From assembly GCA_013399895.1 (NCBI GenBank), contig VXBA01003435.1:1497457-1561456 (forward strand): a stretch of DNA of 64,000 nt, in the 5' to 3' direction. Shown here one piece after another: positions 50,918 to 62,111 of the stretch (within the stretch, counting starts at the first letter, position 1; every line of letters starts with the position of its first letter). Origin of the DNA: Serilophus lunatus (Eukaryota; Chordata; Aves; Passeriformes; Eurylaimidae). Below the pieces are notes generated by a model that searched no databases, was not told the DNA's origin, and was given only the letters and a program-made list of their open reading frames with translations. A program made the position numbers and the translations under genes.

Positions 50918-51723
50918 TGTCCTGAGAAGGGGAAGCAGGTTGAGGATGGTGAGGCCCTATCCCCGGGGTTGTGCTGAGCCAGGCTCATTCTCGCAGGCAG
51001 GGAGTGTCTTCCTGGGCCCGGGCAGCATGGCACCAGCCCGGCCCAGGGCCGACCCGGAGCCGGGTGGATCCGGGGGGGCTGCAGAGCCACCTAGCGTGTC
51101 CCAGAGCCTGCAGGGCCACCCTGGCCCAGCCCGTGCCTTGGACACGGACCACCGGTTCTCCGTGGCCCCTCCCCGGGAGCTGGGAGGCTGCAGGGCCATC
51201 TCAGCATTTTGACAGGCAGGGACTGGAGCTGCCTCTGTTTGCTCCCTGCCCCAGGGCCATGCAGGAGCCAACCCCACTGGCCCTGAGAGCCCTGCCAGCA
51301 GCTGCGGTGGTCAGGGTGGAACGGCGGTGGTGGGAGCTGCACTGTGCCGCCATCTCCCCAGCCCCGGCCCCCAGCAGCAGTGAGGAGTGGTGCTGCTGCC
51401 CTACCGGGGATGGCAGGGGTCTCCCCTGGTCCCTGGCAGTCCCCTCTCCCGGGGTTCCTACGGCCCTGGCAGCCATGCCGACGGCAGGGGTTGTTCCTGG
51501 CAGCAGCAGACGGCCCGGCTGCACAGAGTGGTCCCATGGCTGTGGGGGCAGCCCACAGGTGGTGCCCCTGGGCCCTGGGCATCAGTGGCACTGGCAGGGC
51601 TGCCCTCCTCCCAACAGGGGCTTGCCATGAGGCATTTTTGGTGGGAACACCATTTTGGCCTCATGGCAAGATCTCAGAGTGGGGCGGTGCCAAGCGCAGC
51701 CATCCAACAGGAAGATGGCACGC
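50918..51723 (+). mobile_element. LTR-3, U3 part (split by LTR-4)
   Basis: GC-rich sequence whose right end (TTTTTGGTGGGAACACCATT, then CAAGATCTCAGAGTGGGG and CGGTGCCAAGCGCAGCC) aligns by eye with 46965-47040 of LTR-2. It stops at GGCACGC, where the opposite-strand LTR-4 begins, and resumes at 52811. The left boundary is uncertain; the expected TGT-type start and its target duplication were not found, so it may be 5'-truncated. Confidence 0.75.
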
Positions 51724-52810
51724 TGTGGTGGTTTTAAGCACCACAATATTAACTAGGGGGCACTCTTAATAATGACAAGAAGAATGACAGAATGTGACAA
51801 CAGAGAAACACTTTATTTGTCTGGAGCTCAAAGGAAACACAGTTTAAGGGAACCCCAGACTCGACACAAAAAAACAAGCACTCAACAAAAACCACAAAAA
51901 AAAGGAAAACAGAGAAAAAGGAATAAGGGAACTGCTTTCAAAGGCCAGCCAAGCTGNNNNNNNNNNNNNNNNNNNNNNNNNNNNNNNNNNNNNNNNNNNN
52001 NNNNNNNNNNNNNNNNNNNNNNNNNNNNNNNNNNNNNNNNNNNNNNNNNNNNNNNNNNNNNNNNNNNNNNNNNNNNNNNNNNNNNNNNNNNNNNNNNNNN
52101 NNNNNNNNNNNNNNNNNNNNNNNNNNNNNNNNNNNNNNNNNNNNNNNNNNNNNNNNNNNNNNNNNNNNNNNNNNNNNNNNNNNNNNNNNNNNNNNNNNNN
52201 NNNNNNNNNNNNNNNNNNNNNNNNNNNNNNNNNNNNNNNNNNNNNNNNNNNNNNNNNNNNNNNNNNNNNNNNNNNNNNNNNNNNNNNNNNNNNNNNNNNN
52301 NNNNNNNNNNNNNNNNNNNNNNNNNNNNNNNNNNNNNNNNNNNNNNNNNNNNNNNNNNNNNNNNNNNNNNNNNNNNNNNNNNNNNNNNNNNNNNNNNNNN
52401 NNNNNNNNNNNNNNNNNNNNNNNNNNNNNNNNNNNNNNNNNNNNNNNNNNNNNNNNNNNNNNNNNNNNNNNNNNNNNNNNNNNNNNNNNNNNNNNNNNNN
52501 NNNNNNNNNNNNNNNNNNNNNNNNNNNNNNNNNNNNNNNNNNNNNNNNNNNNNNNNNNNNNNNNNNNNNCCCCCTCCCCCCCGCCCGCAGGCGCCACGGG
52601 TGGGGGTGGGGAGAGAAACCTGCACCGGCACCGTGGGCTCCGGGAAGCTGCGGTGAGTCAGGGAGGGGAGCGAGGGAAGGAAAAAAACTGAAAAACCAGG
52701 GTTTACATTGAGAACAGGGGGATCCCGTCCCCTTTTCCCCTGCCCGCTCCCTCCAAGAACTTGCCAGCACCCCTCCCGTGCACCTCTCCCTTCCTTTTCA
52801 ACCCACTACA
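51724..52810 (-). mobile_element. LTR-4, minus-strand solo LTR inserted in LTR-3
   Basis: On the plus strand it runs from TGTGGTGGTTTTAAGCACCA to CAACCCACTACA; its termini are inverted (TGTGGTGG and CCACTACA). The 5-mers flanking it are CACGC (51719-51723) and CATGC (52811-52815), a target duplication with one C-to-T change at a CpG. TTTATT at 51812 gives AATAAA on the minus strand, fixing orientation. Its U5 end shares GCCCCCTAGTTA-type sequence with LTR-2 and LTR-3. Its length of 1,087 bp includes the run of N and depends on the gap size being right. Confidence 0.82.
51957..52569. other. Assembly gap (613 N)
   Basis: A run of N inside LTR-4, next to CCCCCTCCCCCCCGCCCGC. The apparent long ORFs spanning it are artefacts of translating N. 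Confidence 1.
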
Positions 52811-53346
52811 CATGCCAAGGAAGAGGATCCTGAAATCATGCGAGATTGGCAGCCCATAAAAGGCAGAAATCAGGAAGTTTGTCCCCTTTTCTCGGCTTGC
52901 CATTGTTGAGATAGGATTGGCCGCTGCCTCTCCTGGTCCTTCCTGGTTTCCCTCACTTCACGGCATCACCGGAGCTCCAACAGTGACATCAGGAGACCAC
53001 CCAGCGGCAACGCAAGTGATATCTTCCCCTTGGGTTTCCCTGGGGGATGTTTTTCACTGTCCCTTCTTTTTCAGAGACTCCGAGACCAGGATAGCACCAT
53101 CTCTGAGGTGGCTTTCTTTCTTTTCCCTGCTCTACAGCTCACCGGCTAGTTTGGAGGAGCAGTTTACTATTCATTTTTTTTCTTTTATTGCATGATATTG
53201 TCGAGTTGTTATTTGTGTAGTCAGTTAGTGCCTTAGTGGGCTCCTGTAGTTTTCTAGAGACCCCTAAAAAAATAGAACTCTTTGCTGGTGTTCTCTGTTA
53301 TGTCTCTCATCACTTTACTGCCCCCTAGCATCTAAACCAGGATGCA
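52811..53346 (+). mobile_element. LTR-3, TATA-to-U5 part (continuation after LTR-4)
   Basis: Aligns by eye with 47060-47576 of LTR-2: CATAAAAGG (52855), CTGCCTCTCCTGGTCC, GGAGCTCCAACAGTG, GGAGACCACCCAGC, CCTTGGG(T)TTCCCTGGGGG, TTGGAGGAGCAGTTT and CTGCCCCCTAGCATCTAAACC. It ends near GGATGCA. The polyadenylation signal is degenerate. Together with 50918-51723 it is one plus-strand LTR. Confidence 0.85.
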
Positions 53347-53439
53347 GCCACATAGAACATTACATAAACTATCTGGTAACCTGGAAATAACATAAAGAGA
53401 TAAAATACTGATCTTATTCAAAAGTCCTATAGCACTGAA

Positions 53440-54075
53440 ACTCTCAGGGTTTAGAAAAAAGATTAACCCTGTCCTAAGGGGCATGAGGCAAGGCATTGCC
53501 AGTCAGTTGAAGGAGGGGATTGTCCCGCTCTGCCCTGCACTGATGCAGCCTCACCTTGAATATTGTGTGCAGTTTTGGGCACCATAGATTAGAAAGATAT
53601 TAAACTATTAAAGAGTGTCCAAAGAAGGGCAATGAAGATGGTGAAGGGCGTTGAGGGGGAAGCCATATGAGAAGCATCTGAGGTCACTTGGTCTGTTCAT
53701 CCTGGAGGAGAGTGAGGGGAGAGCTCACTGCAGTTACAACTTCCTTATGGGAGGAAGGGGAGGGGCAGACACTGATCTCTCCTCTATAGTGACCAGTGAC
53801 AGGACCCAAGGGAATGGCCTGAAGTTGTGCCAGGGAAGGTTTATGTTAGGTATTAGGAAAAAATTCTTCACCTAGAGGGTGGCTGGGTTCTGGAACAGGC
53901 TCCCCAGAGAATTGGTCACAGCACCAAGTCTGACAGAGTTCAAGAAGCATTTGGATGATACTTTCAGGCTTGGCTGAAAAGGACTGTCTTGGGGCTGTTC
54001 TATGCAGGGCTAAGAGTTGACTTGACGATCATTGTGAGTCCCTTCCAACTCGGCATGTTCTGTGATTCTGTGATC
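53440..54075 (+). mobile_element. CR1 LINE 3' fragment
   Basis: Plus-orientation CR1: CTGATGCAGCCTCACCTTGA, GTGTGCAGTTTTGGGCACC, AGGGTGGCTGGGTTCTGGAA, ending GTCCCTTCCAACTCGGCATG, then TTCTGTGATTCTGTGAT, the characteristic terminal repeat. It is about 0.6 kb, 5'-truncated and moderately diverged. It sits about 90 bp right of LTR-3. Confidence 0.93.
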
Positions 54076-55404
54076 TTTCCCTACAAAGAACAGGCATCAT
54101 TAAAAATGTGAACAGTCTGGACCAGCTCCACTGAAATGGAAGGAGTTTCTTTGAGTCTGCATAGACAAAAGTGAAGTTGTAAATTAATCTTCAGTCTTTA
54201 AATTTTTAAGTAGTCCAGTAAATGGATGCCTGTATCCTTGTTCTTTACCAGAGGGCTTTCTATTTAGCTCACATTTAATTTCTTACTGGATCAGGCCCTT
54301 CTTGGAGAAAGAGAGAGGTTTATCTTCTGCTCTCCTATGATTCACTTTTCTGGAAATAAATGTTTAGCCTTTACTTCCCCGTTAATCTGGTATTCTAGGA
54401 CACATCTATTTTATGCACTTGAGTATGTACTCGCATGTCTAAACTTTAGTATAAGGTGGCAAACAGTTCCTATGCAGTCTTCTAAAGCTTCTTTTCTCCA
54501 TTAGTTTTTAGTACTTTTTAATGCACTGACACCCATTATTACAAGTTTTCATTGTATGAAGGCCTTTGCTGCTGAGATTCATTACATATGGACATGCACG
54601 GCTGTCCATTTATCATGATAAAACAGGTCAAATGAATCAGTATGTAGATAACTGTTTCCTAATAGAGTTTATGTTAAGCAGCACAAACTCCATGTTAACT
54701 GAATTTTATCGTGCTAAAACCTTATAAACATTATATATAATTACAATCTTTGATAACTTAACTGGCTAATAGCATTATTATTTTGGTTTTGTGGAATAGT
54801 TCAGTTAAGTGGAATAAACTATAAAAATAAAAGAAGTCCAAGGAAGGCTATAGTTCCTCTGCTACTGGTTTTTACTACTCTTCTCTGTAACAGGTAGTAG
54901 TAGTATGACAATTTTCTATTGCAGAACTGGAAAAGACACAGAGACCAGACAATATGCATCGTTCATGGAACCTCCTCTGCCAGGGCACTTATGCTTCTCA
55001 CCATTGATGGTTTTATTCATCTCAGCCTTGAAATGTTCATTTTCCAGCTTAGGAACGGGGTATGGAACTTAACAGTTTGCTTTTTAAGATGCTGCCCCTC
55101 TTTTTGCTAGCTCATCTATATCACTGGACTTTGGCTGTAGGCATGGCAATAAAAGATAGAGAGCATGATTCATTTTACACTCATGCCACTGTAAAAGGCA
55201 GATGAAGTAAAGAGTGATATATGACTCAGATCAGTTTCAGACTCCTCAGAGTGATGGGATTGGACTGGTTATTCAATTCCCCACAAAAAAGGATGGAAAT
55301 GAAAAATATTGGCCAAGTCTGCTTTTTTTCTCTCCTCAAAAGTGTGTATCTAACCACTGGGAGAGTACTGTCAGGGCTACAGCCTCGGTCTTGGGCAATT
55401 ATCA

Positions 55405-55465
55405 CAGAACTGTTGAGTAATTCAGTTTGGCAGGGACTCAGGAGGTCATCTAGTCCTACAGATCA
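55405..55465 (-). mobile_element. CR1 LINE remnant
   Basis: ATCACAGAACTGTTGAGTAA leading to CAGGAGGTCATCTAGTCCTA is the reversed terminal part of a CR1. Only about 60 bp is recognisable. Confidence 0.7.
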
Positions 55466-58125
55466 GTTGCAGAAAAACAAAACATTTTTTAGTTGTACTG
55501 CTTTAGTACCTGCTTCCTGAGTTAATATTAGAAAAGGAAAAAAAAATAGCAGTTTTTAAAAGTCATTATGTAAAAGGAAGGGTTGATTGTACTTCTGTCA
55601 TTTTAGTCTATAAGAGTAGCAATTTCTAAGTAGGTTTTCTCTTTATGCTTTCTAAGTGCTAAAAGTACATACTAACAAATCCTGGTGAGATAGCTAGTGG
55701 AAAAAATTAAAAACAGCAGCAAATTTTTACATTTATTTATTTATTTTTCAATATGGCTATAGATGATTGTGTTAATACCACAGTCTATAGAATGAAGATA
55801 TCCCTAAATATTTCTCCTTTTTGAAGTTATGCACATATAATTACTGTATTACAAAATACAATTATGATACCCTTGGGTATTTTCCATTATCTTTACAAGC
55901 AACCTAACAAGGAATTGATAAATTGCAGGAAATAATACAATAAAACAATTTTCATCAGTTTTATCTCACAATATGAATTTATATGCAAAACTATTAATAA
56001 TGCTATTAGAACAAATTATTTTACATTTTGCTCCTTAAGACTACATGTAATAACAAATACACTTATTCCTCCCTAAGGAAGCGGTCCTCTAAAGACTCAA
56101 GGTGATCAGAGTATAACACCAAATTTTGTTTCTTGGAAATAACTATTTTGAAGCTCATCTTTTTTAGATATATAAAGTTAGAAGTGTTTGTTGTCATCAC
56201 ATCTCTTACCTACCCTGAAATTCCTCTGCCATTTTTTTCATCCTGGACTATAAGGTGTTTCTGCACCTCTTTACATTGGCAGTTGTCTGTGTTAGCTTTT
56301 GTACCCTCATTATGTCCAGGAGCATGTCTGTGTCATTGTTATTGTCATATATGGATCTTATTACAAAAAGATGTTTATGGGATGATACAACATGTGGTCC
56401 TTTAAATGACCTGCATAGGAGGAAAAAAGAACCATGGTCAAGATCCACAAAATCCATTTTATACTTTTATAGCTCATACTTAGTGTATCTGGGAGATAGA
56501 AAGCTCTGCTCTCTCTTGTGCCTTTCCCTTGTCCTAGTGGGAGCTACATTGGGTCACCTGGATTGAGCTGGCTTTGCACAAATTTCACTGCAGTGTGGAT
56601 CCAAAATTGAAGAGATGAGGGCCACATGCATACAGGTGTGATTCCAGGCTGCCACTGAACAGAACTGCCCATACTATGCTGATCTATGTGAGATCTTTGA
56701 AAGAAAGGCTGTGCTTGAGCCTCCTATGGTCCATGTGCTTCTGCAATGAGTGCTAAGTGTCCACAAGCAGATGCTGTATCCTAAGAGCTGGCTCTTGATT
56801 CTTCCCTTTGACTTCCTCAGCCATTAAGGATGTAAGGAAGAGACCTTCTAACCTGCAACAACCCCATGGATTGGTGAGCAAGTACACTCAGGTGTGACAC
56901 AGGAACAGTGCTTCATAGAATGTCTTCATGTGGCTAACAATACTGGAAATGAAGAAAGAGAGGAAGAGGAGATCTTGAGGGGTACACACACTTTAATAGG
57001 GGCATCAGTTAATGCAATGGAGTGCCCTTAACAGCTAGAAGACATACACTGATAAGATGGGGAGAACCACCCAGCAACATGCGCTTTCTTTATGCCCCAC
57101 ACAACCCCCACATATGCATGTGTATTATGGTTTATTCACGACAGGGCTTCTCACTGTGTTTCATTAGAAACCTCTTCTGTTGCAAAGACTGCTGATGGCT
57201 GATCAGAGCATATACCTTACTTTGTACTCTATTCAGCTCCACAAATATCGTTGTTATTGGTACAGATGCTGTGTGAGCTCATTCAGAAAGCATCCTGGGA
57301 CCCACAGTGCCAAACAAGTGCTTTGTTATCAACTAAGCAAAACACAGAATTGTTCCCACAAACTTGTGCTCATTCTTGCCTTAATCTTCCAAAGATTGTA
57401 AGTATGTGCTTATTTTGAAGAGCACGAAGTACTCTTGAATTTCACTTAGACTACTCACATGCTTCCCATTTAACATAGCTTTAAATGTTTTACTGTATCA
57501 GGGCCAGAAGATACTTGTAGGGATTGAACCCATAATGCTTCAATTCTTCGTTTGTTACCTCAGATGTAACAATATCAAATATTGCTCAGTTAAAGAACAT
57601 CCTCCTTGTTCAGTAGTTCAAAATGAAGCATAAGATGACCTGCAGGTGGATCATTCATGTGAGAACCCTGTCATTTTGGCAGGACAGCTCTACCTTGTAA
57701 GAATGATACTTCCCACCTTCAAAACAGCCAACAAAAACCAGGGCTGGGCCACCATCCTTGTCCTGCTGAAAAGATTACTTCATCCTCTAAGAGTGTCATG
57801 CAAGCTACTTTAACGATGAACCAATTTAAATTTCTTATGCTTTAGCCAAAATTAGTTCATCTTATGACATTTAAATTTCTTTTGCTCGCAGTAATTTTGT
57901 TGTGTAGAATGTTGCAGATAATAGAAATGGCAGATTATGTAAACAGCCATTTATAAACAGCAGCTTTTTCAATCAATTGTTCTGAACATCCAACCCAAAT
58001 TGCCTTGTTTTAAATATGCGTGTCTGTGACAAGACACTTTCTTTCAACAAACTTTTTTCACCCATCTCCCAAAAGGTGCATCAGTTAAACTGGAATTGCT
58101 GTTGAAAGCCATTTATTTCATCAAA

Positions 58126-58142
58126 CAACAACAACAACAAAA
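58126..58142. repeat. CAA microsatellite
   Basis: Five CAA units followed by an A run. Confidence 0.9.
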
Positions 58143-61024
58143 ATCCTGTGCAAAGGGCAAAAGATTCAACCTAGCCATCTGCTACGTGCAGCAGCAGCAA
58201 CATTAAGAAGTACAAGAAAGAACTGATAATACTTGAAGTGGGATCATCAAACAATTAATAGAAAACCATATAAATATTTTTATCATGATATATGGAAGAC
58301 TTTTCTAATTATGAAAATGGGGAATTTGGACAGATAGTTAAGCTGAATATTAATATAAATTCTAGTGCTAAACTGCATCTTTCCACATGTCTCTGATTCA
58401 TATAAGGACAGTACTGTCATGCAAGTAAGCAGTGCTGTTCAGCTGGGGTGGGGAAAGCACCAACTGCCAAGCACGGGGCTTTGCAAATCCTCCTCAAAAG
58501 ACAATCCCAAGGAAGAATTGCTAAGTATGGGGGTTTTTTCAGTACTGAAGTTTGAAAAGAAAAGGGTTTTTAAAAAAAAATGGAAAGAAGAGGATGGATT
58601 TGCTGAAAAAGGGTAGTATAAGCTGAAGGCCCAACATAAATTATTATTGCTAAATGTCGGAGGGAGTACATGAAAGAAAAGTAGCAGTTCCAGTTGTATT
58701 CACTGAAGGTAGATGAAGGATTAAATTAAGCCTTGGTTCTCCAGTGGTGGTGAGGCTATTTTAAGCTGATTTGACTTGTGAGAATGCTTAATGGATGCCT
58801 CCCAGCAGCAGCAGGTCATGCCAGCCCTCTCAGTAACAAAGACAGCTTTCCTCCAGGAGCTGCACCCACCTGTTGTGCCAGTGGGTTGGGCTTTTGCAAA
58901 TCTCTCCATACTCTGTATTGCTCTCCTCTATCTTCCCTTTCTGGACTGGTGAGTGGTTTTCAGAAGTACCAAGATTCAAAAGGAGCCAAAGGAAATAATT
59001 TTTATGTGAATGAGATGCTGCTGGCCTCTTTTGAGTAAATTAATTATATTTAACTTGATGTAGTTTCTCTCAGTCAAGTCTTTTAATGTCTGACCTAACA
59101 GCAAATGAAAAAGATTTGAAAGGTGCAGAGAAGTAGCTGAAAAGTGTAGTGGAAAAGTATGTACTGCATAAATAAATGGTAAGAAAAAGAATACAAGGTT
59201 GTGTGAAGGGTGAACTTGTAATTGGTCACTGATGAATGTATAAGTTTATGCACAAACAAAAATGTCTTTTAATTGCGTTATGATTAACTATTATTGATGT
59301 ACTCCCAAGATATTTATTATAATCAGATTTTTAAAATTTATTAATGACTATCTTAAAAATTACTATAATGCAAGTACATGTTTATCCATTTTTTCAAGAT
59401 AACATCTGCTACTGTGCTTTCACTTTAGCTCAAATAAGTGGTTTCTAAAGTAAGTGGCATTTATTAAATTTTACATAACTACTTAAGTTCTTATATATTT
59501 GTGTTTGAGGTAACAGTATTGTACAAAACACTATTTAATGGCAGAGAGAGGAGGACAATGTTCAACTGTATAAAACTGTAAAGCACTATTTTACAACTAT
59601 ATGTGTTAAGACGGACCAATTAGGAGATAATATTTTTTGAGGGGCAAAAATAGGAAAAAACACTAGTTTGTGTGTGACTATCCACTTTACATGGATCTGA
59701 CAAAAATGAACAAAGAAAGCGTGAACATGAAGAGAGATGGCCAGACTTAGTTTGAGAGGCATTTCATTTTCTCTGAGTTCCATTGAGATAAGGATGTAGA
59801 TGGAGTACACTTCATAGAAGAGAGCATTTCAACAGCAGCACTAGAACCTTCATCCATATCACATTTTTTAGCATGGTAACCAGCTTTCTACCATCACTGT
59901 GACTCATATCTGTTTGAAAACTGTGGTAGCCCTGCGGAAAGTGTCAATCAAACCCTGAAGGGAGCACATGCTCTCACCACAAATCTCATGAGCTGTTTGG
60001 ACTCCACAGTTATTGCAGTCAAAGCAAGGAGGAGGCTGCCAGTCCCACAGTCTGCCCCTCATATGTGGGATAAACACACAGGAGGGAACCTGCCCCCATA
60101 CAGTTTCTGGTTTCAATCTTTCCAGCCAGGGAGAAAAGATGGTCTTCTGGACTCAGAGAGATCAGAAGGCTTAATTGGACTCATACAAAGAAGAGTAGAG
60201 GTATTTTTTATGGAGAATCAGGTCAAATTTGGCCAGCAAGGACCAACAAAAAGGCCGTGTACAGTAAGTGGATCTTCCCCCTCTCTCATCCATCAGGAAG
60301 ATGGAGACACAAGGATGTTTTAGACACTGTCCTTATTTTCGTAATATCGCTTCTGAGGAGATATTTGTCATACAATTTCAGAAAAATACAGAGTTCATTA
60401 TGAATTCTATTCAGTTAATTATACCGTTTAAATAAATTTCCATTATGATGCCATTTCTTGTAGTCATTTTCAGAAAATTATAAAACAAAACTAAAAAAAA
60501 CTAAATAGAAATGCCATACCATAATGTATTCTAAAGGCTTTTCAAAACTTGGCTAGCTTGGGATGAGCTATTATGTGTAAATTGCATAATATTTTCTCTT
60601 TTTTGACAGACTTAGGAAGAAAAGGGCTGAAGTTGAAAGCTGTATTCAAAAACAGATGCATCCCCTTCCTCCTCCTTCCCTTATCTTTTATATTTGAGCT
60701 GATGTCATATGGTATAGAATATAATTTTGTTCAGCTTGTGTCAGATAGGTGTGCCCCCTCCCAGGATCTTATGCACCCCGAGCCCCTTGATGGGTGGAGG
60801 AATGTTGAGGGACACCACTGATGCTGTGCCAGTGCTGCTCAGCAGCAGCTAAAACACTAGTGTGTTATTAACACCTTTCCAGATACCAATGCAATGCACA
60901 GCACTGTGAAGGGGCAATGAACTTCATCTCAGCCAGACCTAATACACACTGCATGTAGTTTCATGAACCATACTTTGACAAAGGAAGAGCTGTGTGCATT
61001 AAAGATCTAAATATCATCACCATG

Positions 61025-62106
61025 TGTAGTGGTTTAACCTGGGCTGGATGCCAGGGGCCCACTACAGACACTCTCTTACTCCCACTTGCAAACAGCAGAG
61101 GAGAGAAAATATAACAAAAGAGCTTTGCAAGTAGAGATAAGGACCATAAAAGATTCCTTGCTAATCACCGTCACAGGCAAAACATATTCGATGTGGGGAT
61201 ATTAGTTAAATTTATTACAAACAAGATCAGAGCTTATGAATGAGAAACATAAGAGACACCTTTTCCCACTCCATCCTCGCAATGTTCAACCTCCTCTCCC
61301 CCAGCGGTGCAGGGAGACGGAGAGGGAGGTTACAATCAGTTGTTTTCTGCCGCTGCTTAGGGAGAGGAGTCTTTCCCCTGCATCCCGTGGGGTCCTTCCC
61401 ATGGGAAATAGGTCTTCACAAACTGCTCCAGCATAAATGTCTCCCACAGAAGACAGTCTTTCACAAACTGCTCTGATGAGAGTCCATCCCATGGACAGCA
61501 GCTCAACACACACTGCTGCCACATGGGTGATGTTACACAGGGTACAGTCCTTCAGGTACAGGCTCTTCCAGCGTGGGTCCCCCACAGGCCACAAGTCCTA
61601 CCAGGAGAATCCTGCTCCAACGTGGGCTTCTCTCCCCACAGGCCACAGCCCCCTTCCAGCATCCATCTGCTCCAGCGTGGGCTCTGCTACAGGCTGCAGA
61701 TAGATCTCTGCACTCCTGTGGTCCTCCATGGGCTGCAGGGGCACAGCTTCTTCACCATGGTCTTCCCCATGGGCTGCAGCTGGATCTCAGCTCCGGTGCC
61801 AGGAGCATCTCCTCCCCCTCCTTCTGCACTGACCTTGGTGTCTGCATTGTTGTTCACAAGTTCTCACTCTGCTCTTCTCTGGCAGCCATCTTCACCTAAA
61901 CTTTTTTCCCTTCCTTCTTAAATACGTTATCACAGAGATGTTTCTTTAACTACTGATTGGCCTGGCCTTGGTCAGCAGCAGGCCCAGCCTGGAGCCGGCT
62001 GGCATTGGCTCTGCTGGACATGGGGGAAACTTCCAACAGCTTCTCAAAGAAGCCTCCCCCTCAACCCCCCTGCTGCTACTAAAATCTGACTACAGGAAAA
62101 CCTACA
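61025..62106 (-). mobile_element. Complete solo LTR (LTR-5)
   Basis: On the plus strand it runs from TGTAGTGGTTTAACCTGGGC to GGAAAACCTACA, flanked by a perfect 5-bp repeat CCATG (61020-61024 and 62107-62111). The polyadenylation signal (AATAAA, minus strand, near 61213) and TATA-like GTATTTAAG (minus strand, near 61920) show it is minus-oriented; length is 1,082 bp. The centre holds imperfect repeats built on TGCTCC(A)GCGTGGG and CCCATGGGCTGCAG. The minus-strand 3' end TTAAACCACTACA resembles that of LTR-4. No internal retroviral sequence is attached. Confidence 0.87.
61260..61800. repeat. Diverged internal tandem repeats of LTR-5
   Basis: Units of about 40-60 bp recur: CACAAACTGCTCCAGCATAA, CACAAACTGCTCTGATGAGA, CCAGCGTGGGTCCCCCACAG, CCAACGTGGGCTTCTC, CCAGCGTGGGCTCTGC, CCATGGGCTGCAGGGG. 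They lie between the TATA-like box and the polyadenylation signal, in the transcribed part of the LTR. The open frames here follow the repeats and are not genes. Confidence 0.7.
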
Positions 62107-62111
62107 CCATG

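Larger units (their letters stand above)
54076..61019. other. AT-rich intergenic sequence
   Basis: No gene recognised. Contains a 60-bp CR1 remnant (55405-55465) and a CAA microsatellite (58126-58142). ORFs near 55.2, 56.2 and 60.0 kb lack motifs or splice context. Confidence 0.55.

Noticed and set aside
51772..52770. ORFs of 219-308 codons spanning the N run
   Set aside because: They exist only because N codons are not read as stops.
45893..53346. A 7.5-kb provirus with LTR-2 and LTR-3 as its two LTRs
   Set aside because: LTR-2 has its own perfect CCTTT duplication on both sides, the DNA between (48.4-50.9 kb) is AT-rich without gag/pol/env, and the two LTRs differ substantially.
61236..61921. 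Overlapping ORFs around 61.2-61.9 kb
   Set aside because: They follow the tandem repeats of LTR-5 and are not conserved coding frames.
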